A DNA stretch of 64,000 nucleotides. Source: JANOYY01 sp043720395. Lineage in GTDB: Bacteria > Actinomycetota > Acidimicrobiia > Acidimicrobiales > JANYDT01. Shown in pieces: positions 51,453 to 58,981 of the stretch. A program made the position numbers and the translations under genes. The notes beneath the pieces were generated by a model. That model was not told the DNA's origin. It saw only the letters and a program-made list of their open reading frames with translations, and did no database searches. Within the stretch, counting starts at the first letter, position 1. Each line of letters opens with the position of its first letter. The stretch spans positions 25,642-89,641 of the forward strand of contig JAYSSR010000061.1 of NCBI GenBank assembly GCA_043720395.1. The letters are read 5' to 3'.

Positions 51453-53255
51453 TCAGGTACCCACCGGAAGAAGGTCGGCCCCGACCAGATCGATCGCGCC
51501 GCTCGACGGGCCGATGATCGAGAGCGTCACACTCGACAGGCCCGTAGGGATCGTCACTCGACGTTCCGACCACAGCACAGCGCCACGCCGAACGTCCAAG
51601 TCGCCGATCGGCTCGCCGACGGTGGGCACCGTTACGGAGAACGTCGATGACCACCCGCTCGTGTCCGTAACGCTGAGGAGGACCTCGCCGGGCGCGGTCG
51701 CAACAGGATCGGCGTAGAGCCGCAGCACCAACGTCCGATGGGTCACCGCCGGGACAACTGGGATCGAAACCGACGCTCCGACCGCGGACCACGCGAGGTG
51801 GATCGACGCGGGGCGTCCGACAACTTCCGGGAGTTCGACGCGGTGACACGGTTCGGTTCCGGGTGAGCGATACGGCGACGAGATTCCGCCCGGACAGAGG
51901 GTCGGCACGAACCCGATTGCGGACGCACCAGCGGGCGGCCACGGTGCGACCGGGTCGATCAACACCGAACGGGACCTTCCGTCGATGTGCACGACCCTCG
52001 ACTGCGCCGTCACGCGATCATCTGCGCGCATAGTATCGAAGGCTTTGTTTCGGGGGTCTCGTGGTGGCTCGCCGAGGACGGACCGTGCCAGGTCGGGGAC
52101 GAGATCCGCTAGTGCGCCTCGCTGTGCCTTTGGCGTGAGCCGCTCGGCGTCGCCGCAGCCCGGACGTCCAGGCACCATCGGCTCCTCCGCCAATCGGTCG
52201 TTGATGGCGTTGTGGGTTGCGCCGTGGAGCAGCACGAGGGCAACGGGCGCCTGCCGTTTGCGCGTCAATGCCGCTGTAGCGAACTCGCCGCCATCGACGC
52301 CCGTGTCGCCGTCGCACGAACCCAGCACGACGGCGGTCGGCACATCGGCGAGCCCATCGGGTGACACCGTGTCCGAGGTGGGGGCGAGCAGAACCATCCC
52401 TGACACGGCAACGCCGATGCGGCGATCGGCGTCGCTGCGGCCGATTACCGCAGCGACCGCACCGCCGCGCGAGTGACCCACGAGCACGACCCGGGTGAGG
52501 TCCACGATCGACGCGTCGATCGGTAGCGCACCACCCACTGCCGACGCCGGTGAGCTGAGCGGGACGACCACGTCGCGCTCGATGATGGCGGCGCTGACAG
52601 CGCCGACGAGGCCAACGTCGACGGCGTATTCGGCGTTCACCCCGACCGCAATTGCCACGAACCCGCGGCGTGCCAATGCCTCCGTGAGGTACGACATGCC
52701 ATCGTGGTTCGGTACCTCGCCGCCGGTCGGGTCGCCGGCAGCGTCGGCGCACGGCCAGACTCGTGACCGGCCGTTCGTGGCGCAGAACGCGTGCGCGCCG
52801 TGCAGCACGATGGCGAGCGGGAACGGACCGCCGGCGTCGGACGGCGCGCTCACCACACCCCAACTTTTCGCCGACACGATGCCGCCCGCGCCCGCCTGAG
52901 TGCCCGTGACCGTCAGGGGCAGTCGGCCCCGGTCGAAGAGCGTCGTAGTGATCTCGTGCGACGCGATCGGGTCGACCGTTGTTGGTGGCGCAGTGGACGA
53001 CGGGAGGGTTGTCCTGTCTACCTTGGTTGTCGTGGTGTCAACGGCTGCGGTTGTTGACGCCACGGGGTCCGCTGGGGATGAAGTGACGGGGTTTCGTTCG
53101 AGCTCCGGTTTCGTCGTCGAGGCGTCGGTCGACGACGACGTCGAGGTCGGCGTCGAAGCCCGCCGCCCGCTACCGGTCGCGCACCCCGCCAGCAGACACG
53201 ATGCGATCAGCAATACCGGGCCGACGAGCCGTCGTCGTGCCTCACCCGGTCGCAT
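51453..53255 (-). CDS. Exported lipoprotein with alpha/beta hydrolase domain
   Basis: A 600-aa protein. The N-terminus MRPGEARRRLVGPVLLIASCLLAGC is a lipoprotein signal with lipobox LAGC (Cys25). A Ser/Thr linker follows to about 95. The hydrolase core has PLAIVLHGAHAFC, the NHDGMSYLTEALARRGFVAIAVGVNAEY segment and the nucleophile GHSRGGAVAAVIGR, plus LVLLHGATHNAIND with a candidate catalytic His. The last 170 residues form a beta-rich module (TLVLRLYADPVATAPGEVLLSVTDTSGW). Such dienelactone-hydrolase-like lipoproteins may act on lipids or esters at the cell surface. The ATG at 53255 has no clear ribosome-binding site. Confidence 0.75.
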   Translation of the reverse strand: MRPGEARRRLVGPVLLIASCLLAGCATGSGRRASTPTSTSSSTDASTTKPELERNPVTSSPADPVASTTAAVDTTTTKVDRTTLPSSTAPPTTVDPIASHEITTTLFDRGRLPLTVTGTQAGAGGIVSAKSWGVVSAPSDAGGPFPLAIVLHGAHAFCATNGRSRVWPCADAAGDPTGGEVPNHDGMSYLTEALARRGFVAIAVGVNAEYAVDVGLVGAVSAAIIERDVVVPLSSPASAVGGALPIDASIVDLTRVVLVGHSRGGAVAAVIGRSDADRRIGVAVSGMVLLAPTSDTVSPDGLADVPTAVVLGSCDGDTGVDGGEFATAALTRKRQAPVALVLLHGATHNAINDRLAEEPMVPGRPGCGDAERLTPKAQRGALADLVPDLARSVLGEPPRDPRNKAFDTMRADDRVTAQSRVVHIDGRSRSVLIDPVAPWPPAGASAIGFVPTLCPGGISSPYRSPGTEPCHRVELPEVVGRPASIHLAWSAVGASVSIPVVPAVTHRTLVLRLYADPVATAPGEVLLSVTDTSGWSSTFSVTVPTVGEPIGDLDVRRGAVLWSERRVTIPTGLSSVTLSIIGPSSGAIDLVGADLLPVGT

Positions 53256-53282
53256 GAGAACAGCGTCGCAGACAACCGAGCG

Positions 53283-54020
53283 CTACGCCGACGAGATGTC
53301 GATGATCGCCTCGTGCTCCAGCGTCGCTACGACGTTGCCGCCGACTCGGATCACCACGTCCGCAACGGCCCGCTCACCGTGACGCTGGAATCGCTCGACG
53401 ATGGTCGTTGCTATGTGTGCTTCCGACCCAACCGGCACAAGCCCGTGGTGTCGCACGACGCTGCGCGTGTGAATCCACGGGCCGCGCACAACGTGGCGAT
53501 GGAACACATGGTTGGCGAGCGACGGCCACACGGCCGGATGCACGACTCCGGCTCTGCGGCACGCGTCGAGGTCATCGCCCGCGCGCTCGGCATACTCGGA
53601 CCCGTACTCCTCGACCAGCGAGACCATGACCGGCGCGATGACCTCGCCGGTGCGTCCGTGGTTTGCAAGGTTGGCAGCAGCGCGATGCCACGCGGACACG
53701 CTGACCAGTGGTCGGGCCGACCTGCTTTCGACGTTCGCCGTAACCTCGATACCACCGTCGCTTCGGTCTGCGACGGGAAACGAGACGAGGTCACCGTCGA
53801 ACACCGGCGATCGGAAACGGACCTCGGCTTCGCCGTGTGCGACCCAGTCGAGCCCGTAGCGCTCGATGACCGGATGCAGGCAGTAGGCATACGACGTGAC
53901 GCCCGCTACCAGAGCCCGTTCAAAACCAGCCGCCTGAGCGCCTGCGTCGGTATGGATTGGATTGCGCGCATGTTCGGGCAGGTTGCGCGCAACGATCGTC
54001 CAGGGCGTCGGCGCGTTCAT
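53283..54020 (-). CDS. MaoC-like/hotdog-fold acyl thioester protein
   Basis: A 245-aa double-hotdog protein: RNLPEHARNPIHTDAGAQAAGFERALVAGVTSYAYCLHPVIERYGLDWVAHGEAEVRFRSPVFDGDLVSFPV carries the hydratase-like H-x-D...G..AG..TY motif, and the second half has HHGLVPVGSEAHIATTIVERFQRHGERAVADVVIRVGGNVVATLEHEAII. A thioesterase or enoyl-hydratase activity is possible. The ATG at 54020 is chosen because TACGAT is 8 nt upstream; the longer frame runs through the repeat element starting 72 bp upstream. Confidence 0.75.
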   Translation of the reverse strand: MNAPTPWTIVARNLPEHARNPIHTDAGAQAAGFERALVAGVTSYAYCLHPVIERYGLDWVAHGEAEVRFRSPVFDGDLVSFPVADRSDGGIEVTANVESRSARPLVSVSAWHRAAANLANHGRTGEVIAPVMVSLVEEYGSEYAERAGDDLDACRRAGVVHPAVWPSLANHVFHRHVVRGPWIHTRSVVRHHGLVPVGSEAHIATTIVERFQRHGERAVADVVIRVGGNVVATLEHEAIIDISSA

Positions 54021-54028
54021 CACAGGAG

Positions 54029-54034
54029 ATCGTA
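54029..54034 (-). promoter_or_regulatory. Putative -10 box, leaderless hotdog gene
   Basis: TACGAT on the minus strand, 8 nt before the ATG at 54020. Confidence 0.4.
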
Positions 54035-54072
54035 CGCGGATGCTGCCCGCGAGATGCCTGGTCGCTGTCGGC

Positions 54073-54278
54073 GGGCGGGCCGAGTGCTGGCGCGGTACAT
54101 CCGGTACGCCCGCGGTACATACGGCGCGTCCAAACGCACCGCGAACGAACCCAATGCACCGCGAGTCGGACTCGGGGGCGGGCCGAGTGCCGGCGCGGTA
54201 CATCCGGTACGCCCGCGGTACATACGGCGCGTCCAAACGCACCGCGAACGAACCCAATGCACCGCGAGTCGGACTCGG
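54073..54278. repeat. Two tandem 103-bp copies of the phased 9-mer dyad element
   Basis: Units 54073-54175 and 54176-54278 are nearly identical. In unit 1, GCGGTACAT at 54092 and 54112 and inverted ACGCACCGC at 54134 and ATGCACCGC at 54154 have steps 20, 22, 20 bp, as in the element at 4955-5025; unit 2 repeats this at 54195, 54215, 54237 and 54257. Both loci put the first box 72-74 bp upstream of a leaderless minus-strand gene. The rest of the 54021-54549 gap (GC-rich, short hairpins near 54430-54530) shows no gene. Confidence 0.8.
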
Positions 54279-54549
54279 GCTCACTGGCCCGGACGCGACT
54301 CGACCCGGTGGCCGAAGGGGGGAACGGACACCGGGTCGATATCGAAGGAATGCCGGAGCACTGGACGGTCGCACGGGTGAGGAGGTCCGGCGACCTCCTC
54401 ACCCACCCCGTTCAGCGGTGACTGGCTTTTAGCGGAGGGCCCCGCCGCCGCTTCGCTTTGGCACCCTCAGCGTGACGCTCTCGCTTCGCTCCGTCCGACC
54501 GGCAAAGCCGGATCGGACCCGCGGCGTTGGTCGAGTCTGGTGGCGACCG

Positions 54550-54873
54550 CTAGGCCGAGATCACCTCGCCGAGTTCATCGATCTCGTAGTCAGGACGGGC
54601 GACCTTGGGCGGACGTCCACGACGCTTGCGCGACGCGAGGATCTTGCCGTTCATGAGCAGCTCGCCGCCCCACACGCCCCACGGCTCGTGCCGTAGGACG
54701 GCGACCGAGAGGCACTGGTCGGCGACTGCGCAGTTGGTGCAGATTGCCTTGGCGCGGGCAATGTCGCCGAGGTCCTCCGAGAAGAACAGCTCGGTGAGCG
54801 TGCCAATGCCGTCCTGGCAACGCGCCTTGGCGAACCAGGCGGGCGGGGTCAGGTCGAGGATCTGGGTAAGCAT
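54550..54873 (-). CDS. WhiB-family iron-sulfur transcriptional regulator
   Basis: A 107-aa Wbl protein. Cys ligands are in KARCQDG, CTNCAVADQC (C-x-x-C-x-x-x-x-x-C), giving four for a [4Fe-4S] cluster; the G-[VI]-W-G-G motif is present (EPWGVWGGELL) and a basic tail KRRGRPPK binds DNA. Wbl proteins bind sigma A and regulate development or redox genes. The ATG at 54873 follows AGGAG with 6 nt; the longer frame lacks such a signal. It is actinobacteria-specific and anchors the taxonomic inference. Confidence 0.93.
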   Translation of the reverse strand: MLTQILDLTPPAWFAKARCQDGIGTLTELFFSEDLGDIARAKAICTNCAVADQCLSVAVLRHEPWGVWGGELLMNGKILASRKRRGRPPKVARPDYEIDELGEVISA

Positions 54874-54976
54874 CTTGGTCTCCTGTCGGGTCGGGGGAAG
54901 TCGTTCGTTGGTTGGCTGCGGGGGTGCTGCGGGGGTGCTGCGGGCGGTGGGCCGATCTGGCTGGCGGAAAGTCAGG

Positions 54977-55017
54977 GAAAACAAAGAGACCGCCGGGCGT
55001 TAGCGCCGGCGGCCTCT
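54977..55017 (-). terminator. Rho-independent terminator
   Basis: On the minus strand GAGGCCGCCGGCG pairs with CGCCCGGCGGTCTC around a short loop, followed by TCTTTGTTTT. It ends the small-protein transcript before the whiB leader. Confidence 0.7.
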
Positions 55018-55047
55018 GATTCGCATTGCGAGTTTGGATTCGGGTGC

Positions 55048-55335
55048 TTACCCGATTCCTCCTCGCCCGATCAGGGGCCGCCCGTGCCAATTGTTCTTTC
55101 GGTCTTGCTTCTTGGCGACGGTGCACGGGGAGCAAGCAAGACCCGAGGCATGCGTGGCTGTTGCCTCTGCCATGGCGATACCCGACGTACCCGCGTAGGT
55201 AGCGAGCATGGCCGACGCTGGGGAAACCGCACCGAAGGCCGTACCGACCGACGATCCAAAGGCAACCGAACCGCTCAGGGCGCGTCGCGAGAAGCCAAGT
55301 TCGATGCTCTGTACGCATACGAGTTGATCTTTCAT
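55048..55335 (-). CDS. Small Gly/Ala-rich protein of unknown function
   Basis: A 95-aa protein not recognised. It begins MKDQLVCVQSIELGFSRRAL, has a hydrophobic Gly/Ala/Ser-rich centre (SVAFGSSVGTAFGAVSPASA, MLATYAGTSGIAMAEATA) that could cross or insert in a membrane, then SGLACSPCTVAKK and a basic tail. AAAGGTGG lies 8 nt before the ATG and a good terminator follows, which supports a real gene. The composition resembles small bacteriocin-like peptides, but no export or immunity gene is adjacent. The 250-nt gap upstream (55336-55615) contains only the dyad at 55481-55545. Confidence 0.5.
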   Translation of the reverse strand: MKDQLVCVQSIELGFSRRALSGSVAFGSSVGTAFGAVSPASAMLATYAGTSGIAMAEATATHASGLACSPCTVAKKQDRKNNWHGRPLIGRGGIG

Positions 55336-55480
55336 CGCAGTCACCACCTTTCGGTCAGTCGACATGTTTCACGGGCGTGGACATGTGGAATACAGCATCG
55401 GCGCAATTCACGGCCGAGTCAAACGATTTAATTCGCGGCCCGCCGAGGCTCGCCGAGCCCCGGACGTCGTGGCCGCAAAT

Positions 55481-55545
55481 CGGTCAGTGTGGCCTCAGAT
55501 CGGCCCGATTTGGGGCCACACCGACCGATCTGGGGCCACAGTCTC
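55481..55545. terminator. Imperfect 23-bp inverted repeat with third copy
   Basis: The arm CGGTCAGTGTGGCCTCAGAT (continuing CGG, 55481-55503) is an imperfect complement of 55505-55527 (CCGATTTGGGGCCACACCG...), and a further copy CCGATCTGGGGCCACAGTC begins at 55526. It follows the inositol-phosphatase-like gene on the minus strand and probably ends that transcript. Confidence 0.5.
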
Positions 55546-55615
55546 TTGCAGGCCGGAACCCAGGGCATGCCGGAGGCGTCGCGCCCGAGGCCCGACCGCT
55601 AGACCGCGTCGACCG

Positions 55616-56380
55616 TTAGGCAAAGCTGTGACGGACTGCCCACAGTTCGTCGTGCAACGTCTGCGAGCACCCGGCGACGGGCGTTCGACGTGCCGCCGGG
55701 TCCAACACAATCAGCGAGCGTCCGAGCGCGTCGCTCACCACCGCTCCAGCCTCGGCGCACACCAACATCGCGCCCGCGTAATCCCACACGCCATGAGCGT
55801 CCGGGGAGCAGTCGAGGAACCCGTCGAGCGTGCCGTCGGCGACTGCGCACAGGTCCAAAGCGGACGCTCCGAGTGCACGGAATTGCCGCCAACCGACGGC
55901 GACACCCGGCAACCCGGAGATGCCCATGAACGCATCGGCCAACGAGGACGTGGCTCGACCGACGATGCGCGAGCCGTCGCGCCACGCGCCCTCGCCGCGC
56001 ACCGCGTGGTACCGGACGCCCAGCGCCTGGTTGACCACCATCGACACCAGCGGCCCATCAGCATCGACCGCACAGAGACTCGTGGCGAACCACGGAATGC
56101 CCCGCGACGCGTTCGTGGAACCATCGATCGGGTCGATGATCACGACGATCTCCGCGGCACCTCGCCGCAGTCCGCTCTCCTCGCTCAGGACGCCGACGCC
56201 GGCGCGGTCGAGCAGCGTCAACGCAGCTTCGTCGGCCGCAACGTCATGGCGGTATTGGCCGGCGTGCGCACCGCCAGCGCCGAGGTGATTCCAGTCGGGC
56301 AGCGCGTCGAGCGCTTCACGGACGCTGCTGCAGACGTCGTCGAAGAGGGAGAGAAGATGGCCGGGGGTACGGGGAGGCAC
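55616..56380 (-). CDS. Inositol monophosphatase family protein
   Basis: A 254-aa Mg-dependent, lithium-sensitive-type phosphatase. Metal-site motifs are LLSEESGLRRG (E-E), VVIIDPIDGSTNASRGIPWFATSLCAV (D-P-[IL]-D-G-T/S) and DGFLDCSPDAHGVWDYAGAMLVCAEAGAVVSD (W-D-x-A-G). Actinobacterial members dephosphorylate inositol phosphate, PAP or histidinol phosphate; the sequence does not decide. The start is a GTG at 56380. Confidence 0.9.
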   Translation of the reverse strand: MPPRTPGHLLSLFDDVCSSVREALDALPDWNHLGAGGAHAGQYRHDVAADEAALTLLDRAGVGVLSEESGLRRGAAEIVVIIDPIDGSTNASRGIPWFATSLCAVDADGPLVSMVVNQALGVRYHAVRGEGAWRDGSRIVGRATSSLADAFMGISGLPGVAVGWRQFRALGASALDLCAVADGTLDGFLDCSPDAHGVWDYAGAMLVCAEAGAVVSDALGRSLIVLDPAARRTPVAGCSQTLHDELWAVRHSFA

Positions 56381-56455
56381 GGGCCGTAGTCTCGCCCACC
56401 CTCTTGGGCCGTGCGACCACCCACGAGTACTACGCGGTGTCGCCTGGCGATGCTG

Positions 56456-58009
56456 TCATGACTTAGTCGGCGCGGCGTAGTCGGCGCGGCGCACTTTCCC
56501 TGCGTCACTGCGTTTGAGCCGCTCGACAAACTCGAAGGTCTTCGGAACCTTGTACCCCGCGAGCCGCGACTGACAATGCGCGCGCAGCTCTTCGGACGTC
56601 GGAGCTGCGAGGCTCGCCGCAACTTCGATCACAGCGTGCACCGCCTGTCCCCACTCGGCGTCGGGCAGACCGACAACGACCGCGTCAGCCACCGATGCGT
56701 GCTCCGTGAGCGCTGCCTCGATCTCGGCCGCGTAGATGTTTGCGCCACCAGAGATGATCAGATCGGTACGCCGGTCCGCGAGGAAGAGATAGCCGTCGGC
56801 ATCGAGCCAACCGAGATCGCCCATGCTGGAGAACAGGTCTGGGCGGGTGCGCGCTTCACCGCCGCGGTAGCTGAATGAGGGGGCCGTCTGGCCGATCCAG
56901 CGCATGTAGATCTCGCCGACCTCGCCGGTCGGAACATCGTTGCCGTCAGCGTCGAAGATCCGGAACTCGCTGAGGAACGGCTTGCCGACGGTACCGGGAC
57001 GCGCGAGCAGGTCGTGACCGCGTCCGAGGGTCACGCCAGCCACCTCCGACGACCCGTAGGCGACGACGAATCTCTCCGGTCCGATCAGATCGATCCATGC
57101 CTGCGCGACCCAGTGTGGGAGCGGTGCGCCGCCGTGCAACACCGATTCGAGCGACGAGAAGTCCCGCGTCGCAACGTCGGGCAGACGTGCGATGCGCTGC
57201 AGCATGATCGTGACCATCGTCATGGTGTTCACGCGATAACGCTCGATCAGTTCGACCGCTCTCGACGGTTCGAATCGCTCCATGAGAACGAGGCTCTGAC
57301 CCTCGAACAGTGCGTTGTGGCCGAGCTGGAATCCGTTCGTGTGATAGAGCGGCGCAGCGACCAATTGCACCTGCCCGGGCCGATGGCGGAGGTATACCGC
57401 AGACGGCGAATGCATCGACGCACCGGGTGTTCCGGAACCGGGCAGTTGGCTCAGGATGATCTTCGGCGTGCCGGTCGAACCCGACGTCGCCATCGCCTTC
57501 GGTGGGTTGGCGACGATGTCCGGCAGCGTCGCCTCCGAGTGTTCTTGTGCCTGCACGGTCGTGCGGTCGAGAACGCTCACGCCCGCCGGAGGTGATGACC
57601 ATTCGGCGATCGCGATGGATGGTTCAACGACGTTGAGTACGCGGTCGCGCTCCCAGTCCGGCAGGTCCCATCGCAGCGGCACCACACACGCGCCGACCTT
57701 CCAGCAGCCGTAGGTCGCAATGAGGTGCTCAAGGCAGTTCGGAAGCGCGATCACGACCATCGACGTCGGGCCGACGCCGCGTTCTGCAAGTGCTCGGGCT
57801 GCCCGGTTCGAAGCTCGGTCGAGCTCACCCCAGGTCAGTGTGAGGTCGTCGCCGCCGAGCGTCGCGAAGATCACGGCGATCCCATCGGGGTGCTCGGTCG
57901 CGAGGTCGGTGACTCGGCGTCCGAACGACACGGCGGTTGCTGGCAGGTCGGACGTTGCTGGTGGGTCGGACGTTGGCGGCAGGTCGGTCGCGGTCGAGTC
58001 CGTCGTCAT
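56456..58009 (-). CDS. AMP-dependent acyl-CoA synthetase/ligase
   Basis: A 517-aa ANL-superfamily enzyme. A3 P-loop MATSGSTGTPKIILSQL, A5 VVAYGSSEVAGVTLG, A7-A8 SMGDLGWLDADGYLFLADRRTDLIISGGANIYAAEIEAAL and A10 KRSDAGKVRRADY (catalytic Lys) are intact. It activates an acid as acyl-AMP and passes it to CoA; the substrate is unknown. The first 25 residues are a repetitive Thr/Ser/Pro/Asp stretch (TDLPPTSDPPATSDLPAT) matched by short DNA repeats near 57950-57990. The ATG at 58009 is chosen; CAGACT is 6 nt upstream. Confidence 0.9.
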   Translation of the reverse strand: MTTDSTATDLPPTSDPPATSDLPATAVSFGRRVTDLATEHPDGIAVIFATLGGDDLTLTWGELDRASNRAARALAERGVGPTSMVVIALPNCLEHLIATYGCWKVGACVVPLRWDLPDWERDRVLNVVEPSIAIAEWSSPPAGVSVLDRTTVQAQEHSEATLPDIVANPPKAMATSGSTGTPKIILSQLPGSGTPGASMHSPSAVYLRHRPGQVQLVAAPLYHTNGFQLGHNALFEGQSLVLMERFEPSRAVELIERYRVNTMTMVTIMLQRIARLPDVATRDFSSLESVLHGGAPLPHWVAQAWIDLIGPERFVVAYGSSEVAGVTLGRGHDLLARPGTVGKPFLSEFRIFDADGNDVPTGEVGEIYMRWIGQTAPSFSYRGGEARTRPDLFSSMGDLGWLDADGYLFLADRRTDLIISGGANIYAAEIEAALTEHASVADAVVVGLPDAEWGQAVHAVIEVAASLAAPTSEELRAHCQSRLAGYKVPKTFEFVERLKRSDAGKVRRADYAAPTKS

Positions 58010-58084
58010 TGCCGCAGTCTGGCGCAGCACGTGCCGGGCGCGCCTGTTGAGACGCTGCCCGGTGTTTCTGTCACTACCCGCCGG

Positions 58085-58090
58085 TACGAT
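58085..58090 (+). promoter_or_regulatory. Putative -10 box, leaderless Uma2 gene
   Basis: TACGAT, 7 nt before the ATG at 58098. Confidence 0.4.
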
Positions 58091-58097
58091 GGGCGAC

Positions 58098-58610
58098 ATG
58101 AAAACGGTCGTCCTCGGAGAACCGCCGACCGTGCTCGCTTCCCTCATTGCACAACGTCAACGTTTGGGTCTCGATCGACGCGACGAGATCTGGCAAGGGG
58201 ATTACCACATGTCACCAGCACCCAGTTTCGAACATGCACACGTCGGCTCGCTACTTGTCACGTTGTTCGAGCCGTTCGCCAAAGGCGCCGGCCTTGTCGG
58301 GAGTCTCGATTTCACCCTCGGCTCGCCCGGCGACTTCCGAGTCCCAGATCTCGGGTTGCACCGAGGCACGCCGTCGGGCGTCTGGCTTTCGACCGCTGCG
58401 ATCGTCGTAGAGGTCAGGTCACCCGACGACGAGAGCTACGCAAAGTTGGACTTCTACTTCGCCCATGAAGTCGAAGAGGTACTGATCGTCGAGCTGTCGA
58501 CGAAAACGATTCATTGGTACGTACGCGGCGCTTCCGAGTTTGAGGCGTCGGATGCCAGTGCACTCCTCGGCGTCTCGGCCTTCGACGTTGCAGGAGCGCT
58601 CGGCTGGTAG
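58098..58610 (+). CDS. Uma2 family (DUF820) putative nuclease
   Basis: A 170-aa protein of the Uma2 PD-(D/E)XK-like family. DEIWQGDYHMSPAPSFEHAHVGSLLVTLFEPFAK, FRVPDLGLHRG (D), AIVVEVRSPDDESYAKLDFYFAHEVEEVLIVELST (E-x-R/K...K) contain the usual acidic residues. The family is abundant in cyanobacteria and actinobacteria; the role is unknown. The ATG at 58098 fits the leaderless box; an ATG at 58089 would add three residues. Confidence 0.85.
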   Translation: MKTVVLGEPPTVLASLIAQRQRLGLDRRDEIWQGDYHMSPAPSFEHAHVGSLLVTLFEPFAKGAGLVGSLDFTLGSPGDFRVPDLGLHRGTPSGVWLSTAAIVVEVRSPDDESYAKLDFYFAHEVEEVLIVELSTKTIHWYVRGASEFEASDASALLGVSAFDVAGALGW

Positions 58611-58681
58611 TCGCCCCCAACCGCTTCCGACAACGGTCCGGTCCGCGTTTTCGATGCGGACCGAACCGGTGTGTCGGGACC

Positions 58682-58771
58682 TCAGCCCAGCGTGTGCCCA
58701 CACTCCGAGCAATGCGCCTTGCGATCGTTCCAGATCTCGATTTTCGCTCCGCAGCAGACGGACGCGGCCAT
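58682..58771 (-). CDS. 29-aa zinc-ribbon microprotein
   Basis: The ATG (58771-58769) is preceded by AAGGAG with 6 nt, the best ribosome-binding site nearby. The 29 residues begin MAASVCCGAKIEIWNDRK and end HCSECGHTLG. Two cysteine groups (VCCGAK and CSECG) make a minimal zinc ribbon. Such short zinc-ribbon proteins occur in actinobacteria as unannotated genes. It is convergent with the Uma2 gene and lies just before the CRISPR-side promoter. Confidence 0.6.
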   Translation of the reverse strand: MAASVCCGAKIEIWNDRKAHCSECGHTLG

Positions 58772-58871
58772 GGTGGTCTCCTTCCGACGCTCCCCACGGT
58801 GAGGTGCGTCGCAGTGTTGTGACGGACAGCTCGGCGATCGGGTCGTCCGCGTTGACTCCGACGAAAATCCG

Positions 58872-58900
58872 TTGACATCCCGGCGACTACCCCTTACAGT
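58872..58900 (+). promoter_or_regulatory. Strong sigma70-type promoter before the CRISPR-side genes
   Basis: TTGACA (58872-58877), 17-bp spacer, TACAGT (58895-58900). The leader of about 75 nt ends in AGGAGG 6 nt before the ATG at 58982. This is close to the best promoter in the window. Confidence 0.65.
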
Positions 58901-58981
58901 TTCCGCCGCTGAGCTACCTGGGCTCGGATCTGGATTGCAGCCCGCTGCCGACCAGATCCTCTGGTCAACAGGAGGTCAGCC

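Noticed and set aside
54073..54278. Possible short CRISPR array
   Set aside because: Only two long units, no spacer-like variable segments, and the same geometry recurs at 5 kb as a dyad element.
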